This document shows positions 25,894 to 37,172 of a DNA stretch of 64,000 nt, piece after piece (positions within the stretch are counted from its first letter, which is position 1; the number at the start of each line of letters is the position of its first letter). The notes beneath the pieces were generated by a model, which did not search any database, was not told where the DNA came from, and saw only the letters and a program-made list of their open reading frames with translations. The position numbers and the translations under genes are program-made. The stretch covers positions 32,796 through 96,795 of the forward strand of contig NZ_WNKZ01000010.1 of the NCBI RefSeq assembly GCF_009720835.1, read 5' to 3'. Origin of the DNA: Pseudoduganella buxea (GTDB lineage Bacteria; Pseudomonadota; Gammaproteobacteria; Burkholderiales; Burkholderiaceae_D).

Positions 25894-27237
25894 ATGGCCA
25901 GCCTGCGAGTGCGCCTGCTGCGCTGGCTGATCGTGCCGATCCTGCTGGTGAATGTGGCGGCCGGCGCGCTCACCTATGCATTGGCCTGGCTGCCGGCGCG
26001 GCTGGCATTCGACCAGAGCCTGCTCGACGCGGGCACCGCGTTGGCAGCCAGGGTCGAAGGCACGGCTGCCGCGCCCCGCGTCGACCTGCCGGCAGCGGCC
26101 CTGCGCGCCCTGCGCGGCGACGCCACCGATGCCGGCTTCTTCGCCGTGCGCGACGCCACCGGCCGGCTGCTGGCGGGCGATGCCGATTTTCCCGACGTTC
26201 CCGTACGCGGCGGCGACGGCCAACCCGACGGGCAGGCTTTCGACGCGATCCTGCGCGGCGAAGCCGTGCGCGCCGTGCTGCTGCGGGCCGATGGCGGCGC
26301 CACTGTGGGCGTGGCCCGAACGGTGCGCAAGCGCGACCAGGCCCGCGCCGCAATCGTGCGTTCGCTGATCCTGCTTGAAGCGGTCATCACGCTGGTCTCG
26401 GCCGGCTTGATCTGGTACTGCGTCACGCGCGGCCTGCAACCCTTGCGGCGGCTGCGCGCGGCCCTGCGGGGCCGGGCCGACGACGACCTGGCACCCATCG
26501 CGGCCGACGACGTGCCGGACGAGCTGGAACCGGTCGTGCGGGCCCTGAACGGCCTGCTGGAGAAGGCCGGGGACGACGTGCGCGCGCGCCAGCAGTTCCT
26601 GGCCAACGTGGCACACCAGCTGCGCACACCCTTGGCCGGCCTGCACGCGCAGCTGGACCTGCTGGCGCGGCCTGGCAGCGAAGGGGAAAGTGCCCATGCC
26701 ATCGGCCTGATGCGGGCCTCGACCGGGCGCATGATCCGCCAGGTGAACCAGCTGCTGGCGCTGGCCCGCGCCGAGCCGGGGCAGGGCGCGCGGGAGATGA
26801 AAGCCGTGGCGCTCGACGCACTGGTGGCCGACACGGTCCAGCACTTCGTCGAACAGGCCGCCCGCAAGGACATCGACCTGGGCTTCGAGCTGGCGCCGGC
26901 CACCGTGCGGGGCGATTCCTTCCTGCTGCGCGACCTGGTGGACAACCTGGTCGACAACGCCATCCGCTACACGCCCCGGCACGGCCGCGTCACGGTGGCC
27001 TGCCGCCAGGACAGCGGTGGCGCCGAGCTGACGGTCGAGGACAATGGCCCCGGCATCCCGCCCGCGCGGCGTGCCGACGTCTTCAGCCGCTTCGTCCGGC
27101 TCGACGAACAGAGCGCCGGCACGGGGCTGGGCCTGGCCATCGTGCGCGATATCGCCGCCAGCCATGGGGCGACCGTCGCAGTCGATGCCGGGCCGGGCGG
27201 GCAGGGGGCCTGTTTTACCGTGCGCTTCCCGGCATAG
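25894..27237 (+). CDS. QseC/TctE-type sensor histidine kinase
   Basis: This 447-residue inner-membrane kinase has two membrane helices (about residues 10-32 and 150-172) around a periplasmic sensor of about 115 residues. It continues with a HAMP-like linker, a HisKA domain with His241 (QFLANVAHQLRTPLAGL), and HATPase_c with N (NLVDNAIRYTP), G1 (VEDNGPGIP) and G2 (GTGLGLAIV) boxes. It should phosphorylate the OmpR-type regulator encoded just before it. The ligand is unknown; TctE relatives respond to organic acids and QseC relatives to host or metal signals. The pilin operon begins 108 bp downstream, but a functional link is only positional. Confidence 0.92.
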   Translation: MASLRVRLLRWLIVPILLVNVAAGALTYALAWLPARLAFDQSLLDAGTALAARVEGTAAAPRVDLPAAALRALRGDATDAGFFAVRDATGRLLAGDADFPDVPVRGGDGQPDGQAFDAILRGEAVRAVLLRADGGATVGVARTVRKRDQARAAIVRSLILLEAVITLVSAGLIWYCVTRGLQPLRRLRAALRGRADDDLAPIAADDVPDELEPVVRALNGLLEKAGDDVRARQQFLANVAHQLRTPLAGLHAQLDLLARPGSEGESAHAIGLMRASTGRMIRQVNQLLALARAEPGQGAREMKAVALDALVADTVQHFVEQAARKDIDLGFELAPATVRGDSFLLRDLVDNLVDNAIRYTPRHGRVTVACRQDSGGAELTVEDNGPGIPPARRADVFSRFVRLDEQSAGTGLGLAIVRDIAASHGATVAVDAGPGGQGACFTVRFPA

Positions 27238-27345
27238 GCGCCAAAAACCACACTGTCAGCCGTTTGTCAGGATTTCCTAAGGGTAACGTCAGCTTTGGAT
27301 AGTAGACTGTGGGCAATATTTGTACATTGCGCGCGGGAGGCTGGC

Positions 27346-27795
27346 ATGATCGACAAGATTCACAAGGTTCGGGGGCATCGGGCCCGGGGTTTTACCCTGG
27401 TCGAGGTGATGATCACGGTGGCCATCGTCGCCATCCTGTCCGCCGTGGCCGTGCCGCAGTACAGCAGCTACGTGACGCGGGGCCGCCTGGCCGAGGCGTT
27501 TTCGTCGCTGGGGGCCGTGCAGCCGCTGGCCGAACAGCACTGGTCGAACCAGCGCAGCTACGCCGGCCTCGGCGCCCTGAATGCCTTCCCCCGCGCTAGC
27601 CAGAATTTCGACTATGCGCTGACGGCCGCCGATGCCGCGTCCTACACCGTCACGGCCACCGGCAAGGGCAGCGTGCTGGGCTTCGTGTTCACGATCGACC
27701 AGAACGGCAACCGCGCAACGACGGCCGCGCCGTCGGGCTGGACGGCGAACGCCGGCTGCTGGACCGACCGCAAGAGCGGCGAATGCATCCATTGA
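27346..27795 (+). CDS. pilE: Type IV pilin PilE-like
   Basis: This 149-residue prepilin has a 15-residue basic leader ending ARG, then FTLVEVMITVAIVAILSAVAVPQY, the canonical cleavage/N-methylation site with Glu5 of the mature pilin. The C-terminal part has a Cys pair (ANAGCWTDRKSGECIH), the pilin D-loop. GGGAGG precedes the ATG. It overlaps the next gene by 13 bp and heads a minor-pilin operon. In many betaproteobacteria pilE stands at the end of this operon, so its first position here is a variation. Whether it is the major subunit or a minor pilin cannot be told from sequence. Confidence 0.85.
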   Translation: MIDKIHKVRGHRARGFTLVEVMITVAIVAILSAVAVPQYSSYVTRGRLAEAFSSLGAVQPLAEQHWSNQRSYAGLGALNAFPRASQNFDYALTAADAASYTVTATGKGSVLGFVFTIDQNGNRATTAAPSGWTANAGCWTDRKSGECIH

Positions 27796-28415
27796 TCACG
27801 CCACGGCGCCAGCGCGGCTTCACGCTGGTGGAGTCGATGGCGGCGCTGGCCGTCATCGCGGCGCTGCTGGCCGTCGGCATTCCGAACATGACGACCTGGG
27901 TCGTGTCGAACAAGGCCCGCTCCGCCGCCGAGTTCTATGGCGAGGGCTTCGCCATGGCGCGGCGCGAAGCCGTGACCCGCAATGCCGCCAGCCGCCTGGT
28001 ACTGAGCCCGAATCCGAACGGCCAGCTCGATTGGCAGGTCGACGTGTGCTTCCCCGTGCCCGCCATGCCGTGCAGTGCCGACAGCGGCAGCTGGTCCACC
28101 GTGGATGCCGCCGCCGACAACGACCCCAACGCCGCCTCGCCGTTCCGCTCGATCTACCGCGCCGCCGGCGCGCTGCCCAGCGCCGAAGTGCTGGTGCCCA
28201 CCGTGCAGCCGCAGGGCAGTTCCACCGTCTACTTCACGGCCCTGGGCTGGGTCGATACGACCGACCAGCAGCGCCTGGCGCGCCTGACCCTGACGCCGGC
28301 CGCCGACCTGCGCGATGCCGTGGCGCCGGTGGCGCTGGTCGTCACCCTGGCCGGCATCGCCTCGAAGTGCAACCCCGCCATCGCCGCGCCCGACTCGCGC
28401 GCCTGCCCGCCATGA
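27783..28415 (+). CDS. fimT: FimT/GspH-family minor pseudopilin
   Basis: This 210-residue protein has a prepilin leader cut before FTLVESMAALAVIAALLAVG (Glu5 kept) and a C-terminal GspH/FimT beta-rich domain with a Cys pair near the end (SKCNPAIAAPDSRACPP). FimT-type minor pilins help start pilus assembly, and some bind DNA for natural transformation. It overlaps pilE by 13 bp and pilV by 4 bp, showing tight translational coupling. Confidence 0.85.
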   Translation: MHPLITPRRQRGFTLVESMAALAVIAALLAVGIPNMTTWVVSNKARSAAEFYGEGFAMARREAVTRNAASRLVLSPNPNGQLDWQVDVCFPVPAMPCSADSGSWSTVDAAADNDPNAASPFRSIYRAAGALPSAEVLVPTVQPQGSSTVYFTALGWVDTTDQQRLARLTLTPAADLRDAVAPVALVVTLAGIASKCNPAIAAPDSRACPP

Positions 28416-28840
28416 CAGCGCCCACGTTCAACCCCCGCCGCACGCGCCGCCAGGCCGGCGTCGCCCTGCTGGAAGTGATGATCGCCGTGATCCTGCTGGG
28501 CATCGGCCTGTTGGGCGCGATCGGCCTGCAGGCCCGCTCGTATGCCGCCCTGTCCGAGGCAGGCCAGCGCGCCGAGGCCACCATCCAGGCCGACAAGCTG
28601 GTCGCCATGATCAACAACGACGTCGCCAATATCGGCCTGTACGCGCTGGCGCCGAACACGACGCCGGGCGCCGCCATCGCGCCGTGGCTGGCCGAGACGC
28701 GCGCGCTGATTCCGGGCGCCGCCGCCACTGTCGTGCTGGTGCAGCAGGGCACGCGCTGGCGGGTCGACCTCACCATCACGTGGCGGCGCAAGCAGGGCGC
28801 CGACCAGAACACGCACCGGGTCACCGCCTATGTCATCTAG
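28412..28840 (+). CDS. pilV: Minor pilin PilV
   Basis: This 142-residue prepilin has a cleavage site before VALLEVMIAVILLGIGLLGAIG, where the usual Phe1 is replaced by Val and Glu5 is present. Position and length match PilV, a minor pilin that primes type IV pilus assembly with PilW, PilX and PilY1. Its ATG overlaps the fimT stop (ATGA), and its end overlaps pilW by 11 bp. Confidence 0.85.
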   Translation: MTAPTFNPRRTRRQAGVALLEVMIAVILLGIGLLGAIGLQARSYAALSEAGQRAEATIQADKLVAMINNDVANIGLYALAPNTTPGAAIAPWLAETRALIPGAAATVVLVQQGTRWRVDLTITWRRKQGADQNTHRVTAYVI

Positions 28841-30005
28841 CATCCATCCGGCCAAGGGCTTCTCACCGGGTTTCTCACCGGGTTTCTCACTCGTCGAGCT
28901 GCTCGTCAGCGTCGTCGTCGGCATGCTGGCCATCGTCTTCGCCACGCGCCTGTTCGTCAGCAGTGAGCAGAACAAGGCGGCCGCCGTGGGCGGCTCGGAC
29001 TCGATGCAGAACGGCATGCTGGCGATGTTCTCCATCTCGAACGACGCCGGCCAGGCCGGCTGGGGCCTGAACGACACCTTGCTGGCCGGCTGCGACACGA
29101 CGTTCTCCGACACCCAGGGCTACGTGCTGCCGGTGGTATCGCGCGGCGGTGTCGATACGACGCCGCTGTCGCCCGTCGTCATCGAAAGCGGCGGCACGGC
29201 GTCGGACCGCATCACCCTGATGGCCGGCAGTGCCATGAGCGGCGTCGGTTCCGAGCGCCTGCGCGACAACTACGCCGGCGCCGGCTCCGTCAACGTGGCC
29301 ACCACCCAGCCCTTCGGCTTCCTGCAGGACAGCGTCGTCGTGCTGGCGCCGGAACCGGCCGGCGGCAAGTGCGCCGTGGCCCAGCTGTCCGACACGCCGC
29401 CCGGTTTCACGCTCAACTTCGCGGCCGACGGCACGCGCCGCTTCAACCGCGCCACCCTCGGCAATGCCTACGGCGCCGGCCAGGCCCGCGTCTACAACCT
29501 CGGCCCCGTGGCGACACTGGCCTTCCATACCTGGTCCGTCGCCAACGGCAACCTGCTGCTGCGCGCGACCGACCTGGCCGGCACGGCGGCCACGCCGGCC
29601 GCCGTGGTCGACAACGTCGTCGCCATCAAGGGCCAGTACGGCTTCGATACCCGCGCCGCCAATGCCTTCGACCCGGCCACCGGCATGCAGGTGGGTGCGT
29701 GGAGCACCACGATGATCAATGCCGACGGCGACGGCGTCACGGGCGGCGCGGGCGACATCCAGCGCATCGCCGCCGTACGCCTGGCCGTCATCGCACGCAG
29801 CAAGATGCCGGAAAAGCCGGACCCCGTCACGAAGCAGTGCAGCGCGACGACGGCACCGCTGACGGTCTTCGCCGGCCGCTCGCCGGCCACCGTGGCCGCC
29901 AGCGCCGTCACGGTCAACGTCGACGTCATCGCCGACTGGCGTTGCTACCGCTACCGGGTCTTCGAGACCATCGTCCCGCTGCGCAACGCGGCATGGAGGC
30001 CATGA
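28830..30005 (+). CDS. pilW: Minor pilin PilW
   Basis: This 391-residue PilW-like prepilin has the helix FSLVELLVSVVVGMLAIVF following the cleavage Gly, and a long C-terminal domain with Cys residues (LLAGCDTTF, KQCSATT, DWRCYRYRVFE). PilW is part of the minor-pilin tip complex. The leader is unusual: the sequence before the cleavage site repeats GFSP twice, so three Gly-Phe-Ser units stand in a row. It overlaps pilV by 11 bp and pilX by 4 bp. Confidence 0.88.
   Translation: MSSSIHPAKGFSPGFSPGFSLVELLVSVVVGMLAIVFATRLFVSSEQNKAAAVGGSDSMQNGMLAMFSISNDAGQAGWGLNDTLLAGCDTTFSDTQGYVLPVVSRGGVDTTPLSPVVIESGGTASDRITLMAGSAMSGVGSERLRDNYAGAGSVNVATTQPFGFLQDSVVVLAPEPAGGKCAVAQLSDTPPGFTLNFAADGTRRFNRATLGNAYGAGQARVYNLGPVATLAFHTWSVANGNLLLRATDLAGTAATPAAVVDNVVAIKGQYGFDTRAANAFDPATGMQVGAWSTTMINADGDGVTGGAGDIQRIAAVRLAVIARSKMPEKPDPVTKQCSATTAPLTVFAGRSPATVAASAVTVNVDVIADWRCYRYRVFETIVPLRNAAWRP
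28857..28889 (+). repeat. 12-bp tandem repeat at the PilW cleavage site
   Basis: The unit TTCTCACCGGGT occurs twice in a row, followed by a partial third copy, encoding Gly-Phe-Ser-Pro repeats. It is in frame, so slippage would change the leader length without breaking the gene. Confidence 0.85.
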
Positions 30006-30586
30006 TGCCGCGCGTCCTTCCTCCGCGCCGCCCGCAGGGCATCGCGCTGCCCGTCATGCTGATCATGCTGACGGTCCTTTTAATCAGCAGTATCTACCTG
30101 CTGCGCTCGACCACGTCCACCACGTTGACGACATCGAACCTGGCCTACGAGGCGGCCCTGTCGAAGTCGGCCGACCTGGGCCTGCACACGGCCTTCGACT
30201 GGCTCAGCACCGTCGGCAAGGGCCAGCTGACGGCAGACCGGCCGGCCGCCGGCTATGTGGCCACGCTCAACCCCGCCTGGTCGGTGCGCACGCCCGCCTT
30301 CTGGCAGGGTTCCACGGTGGTCGTCGAACAGCCCTCCAACCTGCGCATCGAATATGTGATCCACCGCATGTGCACGGGCACGGGCGACTACAACGCCGCC
30401 AACAGCTGCACGTTGACGTCGGCCAGGCGCAATGTCAGCGCGCCCACGCAGGTGGGCGACAGCCTGTCGTCGGATGCGCCGGCCTACCAGGACAAGCCGC
30501 AGCTGCACTACGTGATCACCGCCCGCGTGTTCGGCACGCGCGGCGGCAATGTCGTCAACCAGACGGTCGTGATGATGGGGCCGTGA
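30002..30586 (+). CDS. pilX: Minor pilin-associated protein PilX
   Basis: This protein of about 194 residues has a basic N-terminus (PPRRPQG) and a single hydrophobic helix (IALPVMLIMLTVLLISSIYLL), the PilX_N pattern, followed by a soluble domain with a Cys pair (HRMCTGTGDYNAANSCTL). PilX belongs to the minor-pilin priming complex that anchors PilY1. Two ATG codons are available, 30002 (overlapping the pilW stop) and 30005; the GGAGG site at 29995-29999 is better spaced for 30005. Confidence 0.85.
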   Translation: MMPRVLPPRRPQGIALPVMLIMLTVLLISSIYLLRSTTSTTLTTSNLAYEAALSKSADLGLHTAFDWLSTVGKGQLTADRPAAGYVATLNPAWSVRTPAFWQGSTVVVEQPSNLRIEYVIHRMCTGTGDYNAANSCTLTSARRNVSAPTQVGDSLSSDAPAYQDKPQLHYVITARVFGTRGGNVVNQTVVMMGP

Positions 30587-30606
30587 GGCGCCGCACAGGT
30601 AAAACC

Positions 30607-33600
30607 ATGAAATCGAAACTCCCCCATCTTCTTCAGTTGCCGTGCACGCTGGCCGCACTGGTCCTGTTTACCCTGCACGGCATGGCCGGCGCGGCGCAGA
30701 CCCAGATTGCCCAGGTGCCGTTGTTGAACATCAGCGGCACCGGCACCGTCAAGCCGAACCTGATGCTGTTGTTCGATAACTCCGGGTCGATGGAGCAGAA
30801 CTACACGCCGGACTACGTCAACGACAACCTGTGCCGCACCACCAGCCGGCTGGCCAACGGCGTCACGGCGTGCACGGTGGGCCATCCGCCGTTCATGAGC
30901 CCGGACTTCAACAAGCAGTACTACAACCCGCAGATCCGCTACCAGCCGCCGATCAAGGCCGACGGCACCTACTACCCGGAGCAGAACGCCACGGCCACCA
31001 GCAACTGGACCAGCGTTGCCAGCGACGGCTTCGGCAAGCAGAACGTCGACATGTACGGCAACGGCGACAATGCCATCAACCTGACCAACCAGTTCCCCGA
31101 CCTGAAGTGGTGCGACCCGGACAACACGAGCGACTGCCGCTTCAACTCGGCCACCTACACCTACCCGGACAACACCTACGCGCAGGCACAGGCCGTCAGC
31201 ACGGTGCCTTACTACTACAGCATCGGCGTGGCCGAATTCTGTACCGACGCCGCCATGAAGAGCTGCGTCTCCACCAGCGCGGGCGCGGCCGCGCCGGCCG
31301 GCTACCCGGTGCCCGCCACCGTGCGCTGGTGCGATACCCGCAACCTGACCAACTGCCAGGCCAAGCGCGTGGGCACGTATATCTACCCGCGCTACTCGCA
31401 GGCGCTGGGCGCCACGGTGGCCTACGCAACCATCACGATCGGGGCGAGCCGCACCAGCCTGGCCATGAACGTGGCATCGGTGGTGGTGCAGGACCCGGAC
31501 GGCAACCGCACCATCAGCAACGGCAGCGTGGCGGCGCCGAACGGCACCAACACGGCGCTGAAGCAGCAGACCCTGGCCAGTGCGCTGGCCTCGTCCATCA
31601 TGGCACGCACGGGCCTGACCAACCAGTACCTGGCCTGCGTGCGCAACCCGATCGGCGTGGCCAACGTGCCGGCCTGCTCGAGCTTCGGCATCAACCTGGC
31701 CAGCGACGCCGTGGTGGCGGTGGTGCCCGTATCGTGCAGCGGCTCCAAGTCGGTGACGAACTGCCAACCGTACTACGATAATTCGCGCAGCGGCTGGGGC
31801 CTGGTGGTCGATGCGCCCGCCGTGCGGGTATCGGCGCCCACGGCCCTGTTGCGCGTAACGGGTACCACGGCGAACAACCGCCAGGCGTCGCTGGCCAGCG
31901 TGGCGCTGGGCAGCACGACCCTGTTTTCCAACCTGAACCTGGGTACCGGCAGCGGCAACACGTCGGCGCAAACGGCCGCCACGGCCATCATCACGCGCAT
32001 CGGTACTTCCGGCACGGTGCGCGCCTACGCGGGCGGCAACACCATCACGCCCACCTGCGCCGAAGCCGTTACGCCGGCCACCGTCTGCCTGGTCGACACG
32101 GCCAACAATGCGCCGGCCAAGACGCTGGCCGTGGGCAGCATCAGCAACCGCGGCACGATGGTGGTCGCACCCACCGACAGCTTCGTCGACACGGACAGCG
32201 TGCCGACCACCGTGCAGGCAATCTCCGGCGGCAATGCCGCGCCCAGCACGTTCGCGCGCGTCAATATCGTCAGCGGCCGCACCTATCCGAAGTCGCTGGG
32301 CCGCACCGACTGCGCCGGCAGCACCTGTACCTACGCCGAGGAGATGACGAACTTCGCCAACTGGTATTCGTACTACAAGACGCGCCTGCAGATGATGAAG
32401 ACGTCCGTCGGCATCGCCTTCACGCGCCTGAACGGCAACTACCGGGTCGGCTACGTACGCCTGTCCGCCGCCGGCGCCGGCAACGCCATCGACATCAAGC
32501 CCACCGATTTCACCGGCACGGCGCGCACCAGCTGGTATTCGACGCTGTACAACACCACCACGTCCGGCTCGACGCCGATCCGCACGGCGATGGACAACGT
32601 GGGGCGCATGTACGCCAACCTGTCGCCGTATGCCTACTCGGACGGCAACCAGGTGGTGCAGTACCCGTGCCAGCAGAACTTCCTGATCCTGACGACGGAC
32701 GGCTACTGGAACGGCAGCACCACCAACAATGTCGTCAACAACGACGACAAGGAAAGCGTCACGCGCTTCTGCATGCGCAAGGACGCCTGCGTTGATACCC
32801 GCGGCCAGGGCCAGCCCTCGATCTCGGACGTGGCCCTGCACTGGTATAACGGCGGCTCGTCCACGGGCACCGTGTCGCTGCGCCCGGACTTGGAACCGAA
32901 TATGCTCAAACCCGGCCTGGTGCCGGCCGCCGCCGGCGAGAACACCCACCTGCACATGACCACCTACACGCTGGGCCTGGGCGTGGACGGCGTGATGAAC
33001 TACGAACCGAAGTACGACAGCGCCCCGGCCGTCAACGGCGACTTCTTCAACCTGAAGAATGGCGTCACCAGCGGCTGCCCGTGGAACAACGGCGGCGCCT
33101 ACGTGTGGCCGGACCCGAACACGTCCAGTACGGCGTCGACCGTGCAGGAGCGGGTCGACGACCTGTGGCACGCGGCCATCAACGGCCACGGCAAGTACTT
33201 CAGCGCCAGCCAGCCGAAAGACGTCGTGGCAGGCCTGCAGGAAGCGCTCGACAAGATGCAGATCAGCGTCGGTGCCGCTGCCGCGGCGGCCACGTCGACC
33301 CCCAACATCTCGCTGGAAGACAACGACATCTTCTCGTCCACCTTCACCACCGTGAAGTGGTTCGGCGTGCTGTCCAAGCGCAACGTCGACACGGGTACCG
33401 GCATCGTCGACACGGCGCCCGTGTGGACCTCGGCCACGGCCATGGGCGGCCAGGTCGCCACCACGGGCACGGCCGGCAGCACGGTGGACGGGCGTACCAT
33501 CTGGATGCGCGACGGCGCCACCACCGACCTGAAGCCCTTCTACTATGCCAGCATGAGCGCTGCCGAGAAGGCCTGGTTCACCAACAAGTGCACGCAGCTG

Positions 33601-35319
33601 ACGCAGTGCACCCTGCTGGACGCGGGCAACCGCGCCATCGTCAACGGCGGCACGGAACTGGTGAACTGGCTGCGCGGCCAGCAGCAGCATGCCGACGACG
33701 TCGTCTTCCGCGCCTACAGCAACAGCCGCGATGCCGATCCGAATGCCACCGTCACGGTGCCCGTCGTGCTGGGCGATATCGCCTCGTCCAAGCCCGCCTA
33801 TATGCGCGACCCGCGCAAGAACTACTCGCTGGCCGGCTACACGACCTTCAAGGAAAGCCATGCGCTGCGCGCACCGGCCGTGTTCGTGGCCGCCAACGAC
33901 GGCATGCTGCACGCCTTCGACGCGGCCGACGGCAGCAGCGGCGGGCGCGAACTGTGGGCCTATGTGCCGCGCATCACGATGCAGAAGCTGCCCGCGCTGG
34001 CCAGCACCACCTACGGCACCAACCACCAGTACACCACCGACGGCTCGCCCGAGCTGGCCGACGTGCAGATCAACGGCCAGTGGCGCACCATCCTGGTGGC
34101 GGGCCTGAACGGCGGCGGGCGCGGTTACTACGCGCTGGACGTGACGGATGCCGGCCCGGCCTGGACCGACGCCACCGGCGCGGCCAGGGGCGGCCAGAAG
34201 CCCAAGCTGCTGTGGGAGCTGTGCGCCGACGCGGCCCTGTGCACGCAAAGCCGCCTCGATGCCAGCAATATCGGCCTGACCTTCGGCAGCCCCCAGTTCG
34301 GCATGCACAACGGGCGCTGGGTGGTGTACGTCACGTCGGGCTACAACAACGTGCCGGGCGGCGACAACGTCAATGCCGGCGACGGCAAGGGCTACCTGTT
34401 CATCGTCGACGCGGCCACGGGCGAGGTGGTGGGAAGAGTCGGCACCGGCATCGGCGACACCACGACGCCTTCGGGCCTGGCCAAGATCACGGCCATCACG
34501 GCCGACCCGGCCACGGACCCCGTCACCACGTATATCTACGGCGGCGACAACAACGGCAACCTGTTCCGCTTCGACCTGACGGCCGGGGCCTCCGTCAAGC
34601 GGATCGGCATCGCCACCATCGGCAGCGTGGCCCAGCCCATCACGGCGCGCCCGGACGTGACCTTGTGCGCCGTCACCAGCACGGCCGCCGACGGCAGCAC
34701 CAGCCAGAGCGCCCAGCGCGTCGTGCTGTTCGGCACGGGCCGGTTGCTGGACCTGCCGGACATCGCCAACGTCGACGTGCAGAGCCTGTACCTGCTGCGC
34801 GACGACGGCACGGTCGACCTGAACCTGCGCGGCGGCACGATGCAGCAGCAGACGCTGTCGCAGCGCACGTCGACCGAGGGCACGGGCGACGACGCCGTCA
34901 CCACCATCGACGAGATCGACCTGACCGGCAACAAGGTCAACCTGGCCACGAAAAGCGGCTGGTACTTCGACTGGAAGCTCAACGGCGGCGAAAGGATGAA
35001 CCTGGACCCGAAGATCGTCTCGGGCGTGGGCAATGTCGTGACGAACATCCCCACGTCGGAATCGTCGTGCTCCGTCGGCGGCACGTCGAACTTCTACGCG
35101 GTGGACGTGTGCCACGGCACGGGCGTGAACGGCACCATCGTCGGCAGCATGCTGTCGAACACGTCGGCGGCGGTGGGCTTCATCATCGTGCGCCTGCCCA
35201 AGGGCGACCTGAAGATGATCACCACGACGGCCAAGGGCGAAACCTTGACGCGGCCCTTGCAGGAGCTCGACACGGTGGGCGCCCACCGGGCCGGCTGGCG
35301 GCGGGTGAAGGGCGACTGA
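30607..35319 (+). CDS. pilY1: Type IV pilus tip adhesin PilY1
   Basis: This 1570-residue exported protein has a signal peptide (residues 1-30, ending GAA). A von Willebrand A-like metal site is near the start (DNSGS, Asp57-Ser61). A long Thr/Asn-rich middle part contains many Cys. The C-terminal third is the PilY1 beta-propeller (FVAANDGMLHAFDAADGSSG, ILVAGLNGGGRGYYALDV, GGDNNGNLFRFDL). PilY1 sits at the pilus tip, promotes pilus extension and surface sensing, and in some species binds calcium. It is larger than the P. aeruginosa protein (about 1160). It starts 20 bp after pilX as the last gene of the operon. Confidence 0.92.
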   Translation: MKSKLPHLLQLPCTLAALVLFTLHGMAGAAQTQIAQVPLLNISGTGTVKPNLMLLFDNSGSMEQNYTPDYVNDNLCRTTSRLANGVTACTVGHPPFMSPDFNKQYYNPQIRYQPPIKADGTYYPEQNATATSNWTSVASDGFGKQNVDMYGNGDNAINLTNQFPDLKWCDPDNTSDCRFNSATYTYPDNTYAQAQAVSTVPYYYSIGVAEFCTDAAMKSCVSTSAGAAAPAGYPVPATVRWCDTRNLTNCQAKRVGTYIYPRYSQALGATVAYATITIGASRTSLAMNVASVVVQDPDGNRTISNGSVAAPNGTNTALKQQTLASALASSIMARTGLTNQYLACVRNPIGVANVPACSSFGINLASDAVVAVVPVSCSGSKSVTNCQPYYDNSRSGWGLVVDAPAVRVSAPTALLRVTGTTANNRQASLASVALGSTTLFSNLNLGTGSGNTSAQTAATAIITRIGTSGTVRAYAGGNTITPTCAEAVTPATVCLVDTANNAPAKTLAVGSISNRGTMVVAPTDSFVDTDSVPTTVQAISGGNAAPSTFARVNIVSGRTYPKSLGRTDCAGSTCTYAEEMTNFANWYSYYKTRLQMMKTSVGIAFTRLNGNYRVGYVRLSAAGAGNAIDIKPTDFTGTARTSWYSTLYNTTTSGSTPIRTAMDNVGRMYANLSPYAYSDGNQVVQYPCQQNFLILTTDGYWNGSTTNNVVNNDDKESVTRFCMRKDACVDTRGQGQPSISDVALHWYNGGSSTGTVSLRPDLEPNMLKPGLVPAAAGENTHLHMTTYTLGLGVDGVMNYEPKYDSAPAVNGDFFNLKNGVTSGCPWNNGGAYVWPDPNTSSTASTVQERVDDLWHAAINGHGKYFSASQPKDVVAGLQEALDKMQISVGAAAAAATSTPNISLEDNDIFSSTFTTVKWFGVLSKRNVDTGTGIVDTAPVWTSATAMGGQVATTGTAGSTVDGRTIWMRDGATTDLKPFYYASMSAAEKAWFTNKCTQLTQCTLLDAGNRAIVNGGTELVNWLRGQQQHADDVVFRAYSNSRDADPNATVTVPVVLGDIASSKPAYMRDPRKNYSLAGYTTFKESHALRAPAVFVAANDGMLHAFDAADGSSGGRELWAYVPRITMQKLPALASTTYGTNHQYTTDGSPELADVQINGQWRTILVAGLNGGGRGYYALDVTDAGPAWTDATGAARGGQKPKLLWELCADAALCTQSRLDASNIGLTFGSPQFGMHNGRWVVYVTSGYNNVPGGDNVNAGDGKGYLFIVDAATGEVVGRVGTGIGDTTTPSGLAKITAITADPATDPVTTYIYGGDNNGNLFRFDLTAGASVKRIGIATIGSVAQPITARPDVTLCAVTSTAADGSTSQSAQRVVLFGTGRLLDLPDIANVDVQSLYLLRDDGTVDLNLRGGTMQQQTLSQRTSTEGTGDDAVTTIDEIDLTGNKVNLATKSGWYFDWKLNGGERMNLDPKIVSGVGNVVTNIPTSESSCSVGGTSNFYAVDVCHGTGVNGTIVGSMLSNTSAAVGFIIVRLPKGDLKMITTTAKGETLTRPLQELDTVGAHRAGWRRVKGD

Positions 35320-35326
35320 ACAGTAT

Positions 35327-35354
35327 GGGAGGGGGGGCGACCCCGCCCCCTCCC
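35327..35354 (+). terminator. GC-rich hairpin after pilY1
   Basis: GGGAGGGGG pairs with CCCCCTCCC, with a two-G bulge and an inner CG/CG. It lies eight bases after the pilY1 stop. There is no T-run, so it may be a pause or Rho-linked end. A TAAAAT at 35385-35390 could serve as -10 for prfC. Confidence 0.5.
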
Positions 35355-35428
35355 GAAATCCGCCCGGTGGCGGCCAAAAAACGGTAAAATCCCCGGTTTT
35401 CCCGTGAGCCGTTTGATTGGCCGCCACC

Positions 35429-37090
<1,662 letters not shown>

Positions 37091-37133
37091 CGGTGTACCG
37101 GCACCGGCCAATGGCCCTGGCCGGTCGCAGTTC

Positions 37134-37172
37134 GGTGTCGGGCACCTGAATCGAATTCAGGCGTCCGGCACC
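37134..37172. terminator. Long inverted repeat between convergent genes
   Basis: A core CCTGAAT/ATTCAGG stem (37145-37151 with 37155-37161) extends outward through GGTGTCGGGCA on one side and CGTCCGGCACC on the other, with a few mismatches, making a 39-nt hairpin. It covers the stop of the glycosyltransferase gene. A second hairpin CCGGCCA/TGGCCGG is at 37104-37124. Both suggest two-way termination without T-runs. Confidence 0.55.

Noticed and set aside
27238..27345. A sigma54-type promoter ahead of pilE
   Set aside because: No GG-N10-GC pair with the right spacing was found; a weak sigma70-like pattern is equally unclear.
32041..32300. Repetitive-looking Thr/Asn/Ala-rich stretch in pilY1 as a possible DNA repeat array
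   Set aside because: The similarity is at amino-acid composition level only; no true tandem DNA repeat or CRISPR-like spacing is present.
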